A stretch of 64,000 bases of DNA from Diphasiastrum complanatum (lineage: Eukaryota; Streptophyta; Lycopodiopsida; Lycopodiales; Lycopodiaceae): contig CM055106.1 in NCBI GenBank assembly GCA_029204225.1, forward strand, positions 44,585,313 to 44,649,312, written 5' to 3'. The notes beneath the pieces are model-generated. The model did not search any database, was not told the origin of the DNA, and was given only the letters and a program-made list of their open reading frames with translations. A program made the translations under genes and the position numbers. Position 1 is the first letter of the stretch; each line of letters starts with the position of its first letter. Positions 11,396-20,790 of the stretch are shown piece by piece.

Positions 11396-12047
11396 TGTCG
11401 TGAGAGCAAAACTGTTTCTTTTTTTATTTTTGTTTTCGTATTTGCTAACGATTTTGTGTGTTTGAATTTACTTTTGCGCGAAAGCTTCACAAGAACTTAG
11501 ACACGCGATTGCACATCACAAAACACATTTCATTCTAGCAATCAGACATACAGCACAAGACAAGGAGATGCACGAAAATAGAGCGACTGTATTATTAGTT
11601 TAATTTTAGAGCGAGATCGTCAGTGTCTCGCTCGTTGGCGGAATGACACTCTGCTCTTTCGTTGTGTTCAGCGCATTGGCAGACTTTCATGCACAGCTCT
11701 TTTTGTTTTTTCTCTACTCTACTTGCTACGTCTCTCTCTCTCTGTCTCTTACAAAAATTCTGTCTCAGCTGAGCGTGAAGTTCAAAGTTCCATGGCCGTT
11801 GAGCTGCCAGCTGACAGCGCGAAAGATTTTCTTTCGTTTTCTTTTTGTTTCATGTCGTGTCATGTCTTTTGGTCCTGGAGGCATGTTTGACTTTCGCGAA
11901 TCATTCGACTTTCGAGTTTTGCTTTGCTTTGTGTCTTAGGATTTTTGAGGTACATTGACTTTCACAAATTGTTTGCTGTTCGATCTTCGTTTTGTGTCGC
12001 CTTGCTTCGCGTCACGACAAAGTTGCAAGAGTTCACATTTTTTGACA
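11396..12047 (-). repeat. Copia-7 LTR (652 bp), shared between two internal regions
   Basis: Both edges are well defined. One edge reads TGTCGTGAGAGC next to the primer site, the other ends TTTTTGACA next to a polypurine tract (minus strand AAGAGGGAG), and the termini form the inverted pair TGTC/GACA. On the minus strand the order is RNase H end, polypurine tract, LTR, primer site, gag, so one LTR joins the end of one copy to the start of another. Confidence 0.85.
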
Positions 12048-12171
12048 CTCCCTCTTGAACCTTGCTGCTTCGCACATTTAATCCAATTGTCTTTCTTTGC
12101 TTTGCAAAGAGTGGCTTGTCAAGCAGCTTTGTGAGCAGATCTGCAATCATGTCTTCAGACTTTATGTACTG
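12048..12171 (-). pseudogene. C-terminal copia RNase H piece and polypurine tract
   Basis: On the minus strand the reading IQYIKSEDMIADLLTKLLDK then LFAKQRKTIGLNV is the conserved end of copia RNase H (K-E-D-ADLLTK-L). It is followed by AAGAGGGAG, the polypurine tract that primes plus-strand synthesis, touching the LTR edge at 12,047. Only this last piece of pol is present. Fossil fragment. Confidence 0.8.
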
Positions 12172-12257
12172 GATCTGGAGGCATGTTTGACTTTCCTGAA
12201 TCATTCGACCTTCGAGTTTTGCTTCACTTCGTGTCTCAGGGTTTTCGAGGAACTAGA
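12172..12257 (+). repeat. Second copy of an LTR segment of Copia-7
   Basis: The stretch beginning ggaggcatgtttgactttc repeats the LTR segment at about 11,875-11,955 in the same orientation with a modest number of mismatches. It lies immediately beside the RNase H piece. Confidence 0.75.
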
Positions 12258-12649
12258 AGCATGAATATAGAGTGAGAGCCTGACAATGAATCCAAAACCA
12301 TAATGAGGAGTAGGGCAAGTTTGGACCCAATATATAGAGACAAAAGCAACCTGGGCACATAGCCATGCATAGTCCTAAATTCTCTATACATAGATTCACC
12401 TAGAATAGAGTCCTAAGCATAGACCAACTATTCATAGAATTGCTTTTGATAACTCTACACATGCATACACTGTCTCATACCTGGTCTAAACTCCATTTAG
12501 TGTGTTCTGGGCCTCACATGGATATTAGTTACTTTCGGGTCATGTCCAGTATGATGTGGCATAACTAACAGCTTGTTTCACTGGAGTACCATGTATCCAA
12601 GACTAGGAGTACACTATATCCTATGTACTATTCATGGACATAACACATA
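12258..12649. other. No recognisable gene
   Basis: Moderately AT-rich DNA between the copia piece and the tandem array. No coding signal, primer site or repeat pair was identified. Confidence 0.6.
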
Positions 12650-14218
12650 GCATTCCGGGCCATTCCGGACAAGTCCGACCAATTCTAGATTCAGACCAGT
12701 CAAGTGTCCCTGAAGACTTTTTTCAGGCGGAACTTTAGACAGAGGTCTCGGGCTACTTGTCAATCTGTTCGGCATCCTGTCTATCCCCACAGGTTCCACT
12801 AGGTGTTTCCCACAGGTCAAAACTGACTGTCCATGAAAAGGATCTCGTTTGGAGAAACTGGGCCGTTGGACAAAAATCAACAAAAGTAGTCCTTTTTCAT
12901 GTGCCCTAACTGCGTTATCGCCGGGAGCAATGGTCATTTTGACCAAACAATGTTCGACTAGATCTGTTTGGTCAGTATGTGGCTCACGAGCATTTCCACA
13001 GCATTCCGGGCCATTCCAGACAAGTCCAACCTATTCTAGGTTCGGATTGGTCAAGTGTCTCTGAAGACTTTTTCTGGGCAGAATTTCGGATGAAGATCCC
13101 GGGCTATCCGTCAATCCGTTCGGTGTCTCGTCTATCTCCACATGTTCCACTCGACGTTACCCACAAGTCGGATCTGACTGTATGTGAAACGGACCCCGTT
13201 CAGAAAAACTGGGCCGTTGGACGAAAATCCACAAAAGTAGTCCTTTTAAGTGTGCCCTAACTACGTTATCGTCGAGACCAATGGTCATTTTGACCAAAGG
13301 ACGTCTGAATCGTGTCGGGCTGGATCTATCTGGTCAGTATGGGCTCACGAGCATTTTCACAACATTTTGAGCCACTTCGGACAAGTCTAATCTATTCTAG
13401 CAGGTCCCGACCGGCCAAGTGTTCCTAAAGACTTTGTCTGGACAGAACTTTCAACAAAGGTCTCGAGCTATCTGTCAATCCGTTAGACGTCCCCTCTGTC
13501 CCCACAAGTCCACTTGATGTTGCCCACAGGTCAAAACTGACTGTACATACATGAAACGGACCCCGTTCGAAAAAATTGGGCCGTTGGATGGAAATCCACA
13601 AAAGTAGCCCTTTTGTGTGTGCCCTAACTGCGTTATCGCCGAAACCAATCGCCATTTTGAATAGACGACATCCAAATTGAGCCGCGGATTGGATTTGTTT
13701 GGTTAGTATGGGGCTCACGAGCATTTCCACAGCATTCCGGGCCATTCCGGACAAGTCCGACCTATTCTAGGTATTGACCGGTCAAGTGTCCCTAAAGACT
13801 TTTTCTGGGCGGAACTTTGAACGAAGGTCTCGGGCTACCCATCAATCCGTTCGGCGTCCCGTCTATCCCCACAGGTTCCACTCGACGTTGCCCATAGGTC
13901 GACACTCTATACATGAAACGGGCCTCGTTTGAAGAAATTGGATTGTTGGACAATAATCGACAAAAGTAGTCCTTTTTCGTGTGCCTAATTGCCGGGACCA
14001 ATGATCAATTTGACCAAACAACGTCCCTGGCTGGATCCACTCGATGTTGCCCACCGGTCAAAACTGATGACACATGAAATGGAGGCTGTTAGGAGAAATT
14101 GAGCCATCGGGGGAAAAGCTACAAAAGTGGTCCTCTCTCATGTGCCCTAACTGCATTCTCTCCGGAAAGATTGGCCATTTTGACCAAACGATGTCGGAAT
14201 CGAACAGGGCTGGTCCAT
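12650..14218 (+). repeat. Tandem array, about 4.5 units of 350-370 bp
   Basis: Units begin with gcattccgggccattccgga or a close variant at 12,650, 13,001, 13,362 and 13,732, giving unit lengths near 351, 361 and 370 bp. A partial, more diverged unit closes the array at about 14,032-14,218. Each unit holds recognisable landmarks: a tctcgggctac block, gggccgttgga, gtgccctaactgcgttatcg, and cattttgaccaaa. The units are richer in G+C than their surroundings. Short minus-strand open frames in the units are not conserved in frame and are not taken as genes. Confidence 0.9.
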
Positions 14219-14270
14219 ATCGTGCTCTGCAAGATGATGAATTAGCTTGCAAATGAAAGTGATATTCTAC

Positions 14271-14272
<2 letters not shown>

Positions 14273-14314
<42 letters not shown>
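14273..14314 (+). repeat. (AT)n microsatellite
   Basis: About 40 bp of pure AT directly after the tandem array. Confidence 0.95.
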
Positions 14315-14318
<4 letters not shown>

Positions 14319-15255
14319 CTATTGAATTAAACTAGAAAGTACTATAATCGTAATCATATTGTTTTTCCTCTCTACTGATACCCATATTGCCTAGTTTTTT
14401 GTTTTTTTCAAACAAAGATCTTGTCGGATTATGGGTTTTTCTTGATAGTGATTATAGAATCGCGAGTAACTATTGTATATTATATATACATTTCAAAATA
14501 TTGGAAAAATCTATCTAATGTTGTAAGTAGGGGTCCTAAGAATGCCAAAGATGAATTGAGCTCTTTTCGCTTAGTAAAGACCCATCTTAGAATAAAATAT
14601 TCAAGGTAGGTAGAAGTAGAAACTTGAGCTACCATAGGAATTGCCATTTGTACATTGCAAGCCACATTTAATGCATGAAAATATAGGTGGCACAATTAGA
14701 CATATTGAGGTGGCTTGAATAAGTCTAGATAGCTTGAGAGGTGGATTCATAACTCCAATTCAACTCAAAGTAGGAGGAGAGTCCATGGATCTATATATAT
14801 GTGATGTACTCTCATTGAGAAGCTGATAAAATTTGTGTGTAATGCAAATTTGGAGACTAAGCACTTTGTGCCCTCTCTCTCTACTCGAGTTTTGTACTTT
14901 CATATTCTCTCTCTAGCCGAGTTGAGGCATTTATTGTACTTAGTTTCATGTTTTGTTCACAGATCTTGCTTGTAACACAGTAATATTTCTTGTATGATCA
15001 GCTTTCCTATTGTCAATCAATGCTAGTCTCTTTATCGTATTATTGGGCTTAGGAGATCAAAAATACATGTGTAGGGCATCCCACACGTGTGAATTCAACA
15101 ATACACACACACACATTCATATATATATATATATATAATATATAGGAATGTACTGTAGGAGCCTGCAGATCCCCAACAGTACCTAAGTTTTAGAGCGGTT
15201 CATTGATTCAATGTGTAATGACCATAATATGTACTGATCAATGTACTATCGAAGC
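14315..15255. other. No recognisable gene; possible LTR debris
   Basis: No coding signal was found. The part from about 14,790 to 15,110 has LTR-like features: a TATA-like run (tctatatatatgtgatg), pyrimidine-rich tracts, and a CACACGTGTGAATTC motif near 15,083 like that of the other LTRs. No primer site or termini could be fixed. Short CA and TA repeats lie at about 15,103-15,145. Confidence 0.45.
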
Positions 15256-15409
15256 AGTGATATTGTGTAGGGTCCTGGGATAGAGTTAAATGTGGCGAAT
15301 TGCATCGAAACTTGATGGGTTGATAAATGGGAATCAAACAATAAGAATGTAGTATCAAGCATAATTGTAGACAACAACGCACAATCCTAACTCAACATAA
15401 GTTTTACAG

Positions 15410-15688
15410 GCTTCCTCACCTCAAGAAGGATTTCTATGTTGGACATAACCCTATCACTACAAAGGAAGAGGATGAGGAAATTGCATACCGCATGTAGCGA
15501 GAAATGGAAATACAGGGAAACAATATTCTAAAACCCAGCAACTAACAGCATACATGGTGTTTCTGCTCATTTTAATAAGTTATCTTTCAAAATATATTCT
15601 TGATGAAATTTCTCAGGCCGAGTTTAAAGAGCCCACTACAATTCAAGCACATGGATGGCCCATGGCATTGAAGGGCACCAATAAGATT
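15410..15688 (+). pseudogene. DEAD-box RNA helicase relic (DBP2/RH20/RH30-like), copy 1
   Basis: The reading HLKKDFYVGHNPITTKEEDE then EIAYRM-REMEIQGNNILKP matches the N-terminal flank of plant DBP2-type helicases (FEKNFY...EVEEYR..REI.V.G...PKP). In the next frame, YILDEISQAEFKEPTTIQAH continues into GWPMALKGTNKI, which is the Q motif and the lead-in to motif I (usually F.EPT.IQ.QGWPMALKGRD-IGIAETGSGKT). A TAG interrupts the first block after YRM, the frame changes between the two blocks, and the Walker A motif and everything after it are absent, replaced by an A/T tract. A ttttacag just before the first block looks like a splice acceptor. ATP-dependent RNA unwinding is the family role; this copy cannot perform it. 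Confidence 0.75.
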
Positions 15689-15799
15689 GTTTTTTTTTTA
15701 ATTAAAAAGAAAAAAGTAAAAATGTTCTGGCACAATGACTCTCCAAAACACGTTCTGGATGTATCAATTATACATACATACATATATATCTATCTATCT

Positions 15800-15980
15800 A
15801 AGGTAGCAGACCCCGGACGTGAATGCGCATCCGGACGTGCCAGGGGTGCGTCCAGGGATCCGGACATGTCCGGTTTTTTTCTTTAAATGTTTTTAGTGTT
15901 AAGAAATAAAATAAAATTTAAAAAAATGTGGACATGTCCAACCCCGCGTCCGGGGGTCAGACGCGGACGCGGGCCCGGAC
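15800..15980 (+). repeat. GC-rich imperfect inverted-repeat module, copy 1
   Basis: The arm at about 15,803-15,872 (gcatccggacgtgcc, ggacatgtccgg) is roughly the inverse of the arm at about 15,927-15,980 (tggacatgtcc, gcgtccgggggtc). They flank an A/T-rich core. It may be a small nonautonomous DNA element or a foldback; target duplications were not identified. Confidence 0.55.
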
Positions 15981-15997
15981 ACACATTTTTAATATAT

Positions 15998-16057
<60 letters not shown>

Positions 16058-16083
16058 AGATATATATATATTAAAAATGTGTG
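15980..16083 (+). repeat. Near-perfect 104-bp AT palindrome
   Basis: The left arm begins cacacatttttaatatatat and the right arm ends with its inverse atatatattaaaaatgtgtg. Between them lie (tatatc)n and (gatata)n runs that are also inverse to each other. The arms differ by about one TA step in length. Confidence 0.9.
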
Positions 16084-16107
16084 ACTAGAACCAAAGGCTA
16101 GTCTCAA

Positions 16108-16498
16108 AGAGTGATATGTACATATGTTGAAAACTTACACATGATATTAAGATCAAAAATTGTACATGTGCATCCTACATAACAACGCAAGGCACAATAT
16201 TATCAGCCGAATCTCAAAAACAACAAGTTAACGTCAAATCTTACAAGTCGAATCACTGAGAGAACAACAAATTAATGTCGAATCCTACAATATATTGGGC
16301 CTCAATAATAGTTATTTATGTAAATGGAGATTAGTTGTTCTTATTTCTAAAAAGGACAAAAAAGCAAACCCCCCCCCACCAAAAAAAGAAAGAAATCAAA
16401 AAGCAAAGAGCTCCCACGTGTTCCTAAAGCAATTTGGCAGGCCTGGGCCATTAATGTCCACCCTCCCCCCATTATTGTCCCATTAATGTCCACCGCAA
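16108..16498. other. No recognisable gene between the duplicated blocks
   Basis: Mixed-composition DNA with a short C/A homopolymer run near 16,370-16,395. No coding signal, termini or RNA gene was seen. Confidence 0.6.
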
Positions 16499-17032
16499 AG
16501 TAGTGATATTGTGTAGGAACTTGAGGAAGAGTTGAACGTGGCGAATTGCCTCAAAAGTGGATGGGTTGATAAATGGCAATCAAGCAATAAGAATGTAGTA
16601 TCAAGCTAATTGTAGACAACAACGCACAACAGTCCTTACTCAACATAAGTTTTACAAGCTTCCGTGACTCAAGAAGGATTTATATGTTGAACATAACCCT
16701 GTCGCTGCAAAGGAAGAGGATGAGGAAATTGCATACCGCATGTAGCGAGAAATGGAAATGCGGGAAAGCAATATCCCAAAACCCAACAACTAATAACATA
16801 CATGGTGTTTCTGCTCATTTTAATAATTTATCTTTCAAAATATATTCTCGATGAAATTTCTCAGGTCGGGTTTAAAGAGCCCACTACAATTCAAGCACAT
16901 GGATGGCCCATGGCATTGAAGGGCACCAATAAGATTGCTTCTTTTTTTTAATTAAAAAGAAAAGAGTAAAAAAGTTCTGGAATACGACTCCCCAAAAACA
17001 CGTTTCGGATGCATCAATTTATATATATATAT

Positions 17033-17088
<56 letters not shown>

Positions 17089-17281
17089 GTGGACCCTAGA
17101 TGCAAGCGTGCATCCGGACACGCCAGGGGTGCGTCTAGAGGTCTGGACACATCCGCTTTTTTCTTTTTTTTAAAATGTTTTTAGTGTTAAAAAAATAAAA
17201 AAAAATGTGGATGCCCCGCGTCCGAGGGTCGAATGTGGACACCGGACGCAGACACGGACGCGGCCCGGACGCGTATCCTTG

Positions 17282-17326
<45 letters not shown>

Positions 17327-17366
17327 TATAGGATATATGTAACTAGAATCGAAGGCTAGTCTCAAA
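16499..17366 (+). repeat. Duplicated block, copy 2
   Basis: This is the direct copy of 15,256-16,107, in the same order: helicase relic, A/T linker, GC-rich inverted-repeat module and TA/CA microsatellite, closing with actagaatcgaaggctagtctcaaa. It carries a TA microsatellite of about 65 bp at 17,022-17,086, where copy 1 has a short mixed repeat. The 104-bp palindrome of copy 1 is replaced by TA and CA runs at about 17,283-17,330. Confidence 0.85.
16658..16938 (+). pseudogene. DEAD-box RNA helicase relic, copy 2
   Basis: The same two blocks as in copy 1 are present: KKDLYVEHNPVAAKEEDEEI-type flank (read here as KKDLYVEHNPVAAKEEDEE) with the same TAG after YRM, and YILDEISQVGFKEPTTIQAH continuing to GWPMALKGTNKI. 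The shared TAG and the shared frame change show the sequence was already a pseudogene before the block was duplicated. The residue VGF is closer to the family consensus (AGF) than copy 1's AEF. It ends at the same point, before motif I. Confidence 0.75.
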
Positions 17367-17678
17367 AAAGCTTCTCCTCGCTGGTCTTGTTGCTCGTTGC
17401 TTCTCCTGCTACTCGCTGCTTCTCTCTCGCTAGTTTGCTTCTCTCTCATTGGTTCTCTCCTGCTGCTCGATAGCTCTCACCTTTAGCTACCTGGTCTTGG
17501 TCCTCATCACATCGTTGGGCCTCCTACTTGCAAGCTTTTAGCCTCCTGCTCACATTTGAGAGTTGTGGCTGCCACAAACCATTCTAATACTAGCTTCATC
17601 ATTGCTGGCTGGCAAATCTTTGCTCTTTGCTCAGGATCAACACCTTTTGGAATACATGCAAGTCTGGTGTGCCTCTCC

Positions 17679-17683
<5 letters not shown>

Positions 17684-17733
<50 letters not shown>
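17684..17733 (+). repeat. (TC)n microsatellite
   Basis: About 50 bp of pure TC, preceded from about 17,370 by a wider pyrimidine-rich stretch with repeated gcttctc and ctgct words. Ser-Leu open frames across it are repeat artefacts. Confidence 0.95.
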
Positions 17734-17735
<2 letters not shown>

Positions 17736-19531
17736 TTTGCTTGTTGCTTTCTCTGCTAGTCCCGTCCCTGTCACATTCCCTTCGAAAGTCAATTAAACAA
17801 ACTTTTGTGGTTTTTCGACAGGTGGTTGTTGATTATTTTGACGATACTTCTTGATCACATTCCATTTTCTTTAAAAACAACTACACTACCTTGTGTTGGT
17901 TTTGACCCCTAGCACTCACTACCTTCCGTGACCACAAGCTCATTTAAAATTTAGAAAGTAAGTCCATTAGGGTCCTTTTTAGAATTACCCGAGCTATCAT
18001 CTTTCAAAGTTCTTGTAGTTTTCATGCAAATTTTTTGGAATAACCCTAAAGCACTAATGCATGCAATGTGGAATCACAATTTCCTCTTTAGTAAATGGCA
18101 TGCACTTCTTTTCAGTTACTTTTTAAGTAACAGTGTTGTTGTACGATGATAGTGATAGTGTACTTAGAGCAATCCAAAGCTATGAGTTACCCTAAACACC
18201 CATGATAAGAGATTGTGTTGTATCTAGTGTACGACGTTAACTAGTATTATGTATTTTAGAAAATTGCGTGTTTAAGCAATGTTGGAAATTTCATGCATAA
18301 CTGGATACTATTTTGAATTTGTTAACTAATTTACAACTGAATCCATACGATGGACTGACAACTTTTGTTAACATGCTATAAACAAATGCTTGGAATAGTA
18401 TTGTTGAAAGAACACACCAACCAACATTAAGTATGTCCATAAACACCGAAATAGGTAACACACACCACTGTTGGATAGCAACCAAAAGCTAAAATTGAAT
18501 TCGGCTGGATTAGTGTCTTCCCTCTCTAAGCTAACTTCTTGAAAAAATAAATCAAAGCATACAACTCCAAACTTATTGAAAAGAACCCAAATAATTGGAA
18601 GCACAATAGTCAAACACATTTGCACCTACTAGTATTTTGTAAGATGCAATGCCTCAAGCCAAAGCTCTTGGTACAAAACCACATATAGCATATAATTGGA
18701 TTCTGGAATGACAATGCTATATTTTGCTATAGGCTAGAAAAACCAAAGAGGTTGATCCTATAGCTTTTGTTACAGCTTTGAAAAAACATAAGCTAAAAAA
18801 GCTTTTCTAATGCAGAATTATCAAGATGAATGGTATTATTTACTCAACATTCATACGCACTAATCCACTCTCTCTAAAACTGCTTTTACATGTCATAGAT
18901 TCTCTACATGCTCAAAATCTTCAGTTTCACTAACACTTTCCATACCAGACCTGCACCAAAAAATGAGTATAAAATAGATTAGGTGCACACTTTCGTGTTA
19001 TAAAAAGATCAATGATGGTAGATAGAACCAGGCACAATTAGAATAAGGGAAGGACTTTTTTTCCATTAAAAACGAACGACAGGAAGTAGCAAGATTATTA
19101 TAAAGGTTTTGTGAATAATATTAACAACAAAGGAATAACGAAACAACAATTGCTATTGAAAGTGATTCTTACCACAATTTTCTCTGCATATCTATATAAG
19201 ACAAATAGGTCCCTTGTCTTCGTATCGGACATATGAATCCTTGTCCAGACGTGCCTACGTGTACGAACCGATAACGACCAATTCTTGGTCTAACAGGCCT
19301 ATTTTTCATGCTCTGGTCCAAACTTTGGACGACCATTTTATGTTTGTATGCAATTGTTAAAGGTCGGCCGAAACAGACCGCTAGATAAATTGAAACGTTT
19401 CGGTGGTGGTGGTCCAGTATTTGGAAAGGTCGAAAACTAGTCCATTTCATAGGCCTTGGCACTTATTGCAACTAGGTGATGCCTTCATGTCAAGCTATGT
19501 GATGTCTATGTGCTTAGGCTTGATAGTGCCA
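17734..19531. other. No recognisable gene
   Basis: About 1.8 kb of AT-rich DNA. Short open frames on the minus strand near 18.3-18.6 and 19.2-19.5 kb have no recognisable motif and no support from neighbours. I saw no primer site, LTR edge or RNA gene. Confidence 0.6.
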
Positions 19532-20118
19532 ATGTTGACATAATAATTATATAGTTAGCGTTATTTATATGTACTAAGGACCTTAATGATGGCTATTTTT
19601 TTTCATGATAATCTACTAATTAATAGTTGTGGAAAGGACAATTTGAAAAAGAAATATAATATTTAAGAAAGTATATAAGATTGTTTAATTATTATTTTCT
19701 GATTACTTCAAGATTCTATTTTTGCATGAGAGTTGACGAACTCAATTCATCAACAAAACGAATGCTGTAGGAAGAAAATGAAAATGAAAACTTAATTATA
19801 GCTATGTCTAGTTGACAAACTAATTTCAACAAGATTGCTATCTTGAAAAAAATATATTGTTTTTGTATTTTATTGAAAATCGTCAATTGCTTTCAATGAA
19901 AGTGTCTACACCTATCATTATAATTATGTTGTATTTCTTTTTTTGCTTTGCTAAGTACATAACAGATATTCACAAAGTGAGCTTAAAAAAATTTTAACCA
20001 CCAATTTCACTAAACTTTTATGATTGTTTACAGTAAAACGCTATTAATCTATGTTGTAATCACGTGAAGAATTATTATTGCTTTACATTTAATGGCAATG
20101 TTTTTATTATGAGTGACA

Positions 20119-20141
20119 GTTGACAAACTCAGTTTGTCAAC
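20119..20141 (+). repeat. 23-bp perfect palindrome
   Basis: gttgacaaact-c-agtttgtcaac is perfectly self-complementary around a single central C. Relatives lie at 20,437-20,457 (21 bp, perfect, ttgacgaact-c-agttcgtcaa) and 19,732-19,754 (imperfect). Confidence 0.9.
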
Positions 20142-20436
20142 ATTACAAATGGTTGTGACATCAAATGCTAACAATGATATCATAACCATGTTCACTTGAC
20201 GAACCAAGTTCACCAAGATTATTTTGAATTCGACAACAAGTGTTGATGTAATAATAATATAGTTATCGTTATTGATTAGTACTAGGAACCTTATGATGGC
20301 TATTTTTCATGACAATCTGCTAAACAACAGCTATGTGGAAAGGGCCATTTGAAGCTGAATTATAATATATAAAAAAAGATATAAAAAGTTTAATTATTAT
20401 TTATAATTACTTCAAGATTATACTATTGCACGAGAG

Positions 20437-20457
20437 TTGACGAACTCAGTTCGTCAA
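20437..20457 (+). repeat. 21-bp perfect palindrome
   Basis: ttgacgaact-c-agttcgtcaa is the second perfect member. Compared with 20,119-20,141 it has a changed base in each arm at matching positions, so pairing is kept. Confidence 0.9.
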
Positions 20458-20544
20458 TAATACCAATGCTGTAGGAATAGAATGGAAATCAAAGCTTAGT
20501 TATAGCTATGTCCGTGATTTTTTGGCATTCTCTATCAAGGATCC

Positions 20545-20790
20545 AACTTCTACTTGAGAGCATTTTCAGATTCAGATTTTGCAAGAGATAAGATGGATAG
20601 AAGATCCATAAGTGCATTTGTCACTTTTCTTTGTGGAGGAGTGATATCTTGGCTTTCCAAAAAGCAAGATACAATTTCTCTTTTCTCTACAAGGCATTGA
20701 CTTCAACAACCAAAGAACTCCTATGGCTAAGAAGACTTTTGATGGAGCTTCAAGTGCTAAATGTTGGATTTACTCCTCCTACTCTCCTAA
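20545..20790 (+). pseudogene. Copia RNase H fragment
   Basis: The reading DRRSISAFVTFLCGGVISWL then SKKQDTISLFST, followed by TSTTKELLWLRRLLMELQVL, matches the copia RNase H block (DRKSTSG-VF-LG-G-ISW-SKKQ-TIS-SS-EAEY-A...ELLWLR.LL.EL). Sequence before and after is not recognisably copia. It is an isolated fossil fragment. Confidence 0.8.

Larger units (their letters stand above)
15256..16107 (+). repeat. Duplicated block, copy 1
   Basis: This block and 16,499-17,366 are direct copies. The match starts near gtagtgatattgtgtagg (agtgatattgtgtagg in both) and runs through the helicase relic, an A/T linker, a GC-rich inverted-repeat module, a TA-rich palindrome or microsatellite, and ends at actagaaccaaaggctagtctcaaa. 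The two copies differ by scattered substitutions and by microsatellite length. Confidence 0.85.
19532..20512 (+). repeat. Pair of AT-rich direct repeats, 19,532-19,810 and 20,239-20,512
   Basis: Both copies run from gttgac/gttgat-taataat through ggctattttt-catgataatctg/ctac, a wide A/T core and agttgacgaactca, to ttatagctatgtc. They are roughly 80% alike by eye. The 430 bp between them hold partial copies of the ttgac-aactca motif near 19,808, 20,119 and 20,197, so the region is built from an old repeated unit. No coding potential was seen. Confidence 0.75.

Noticed and set aside
12632-14256. Several minus- and plus-strand open frames of 60-109 codons in the tandem array
   Set aside because: They are not kept in the same frame from unit to unit, so they reflect the repeat and not a gene.
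15883-16107. Open frames on both strands rich in Ile-Tyr and Asp-Ile
   Set aside because: They translate the AT palindrome and its TA repeats; no gene.
17556-17854. Three overlapping open frames around 17.6-17.85 kb
   Set aside because: All are carried by the (TC)n tract, which is open in every frame.
18291-18625. Minus-strand open frames with hydrophobic residues near 18.3-18.6 kb
   Set aside because: They are short, without motif, and lie in AT-rich DNA in which such frames are expected by chance.
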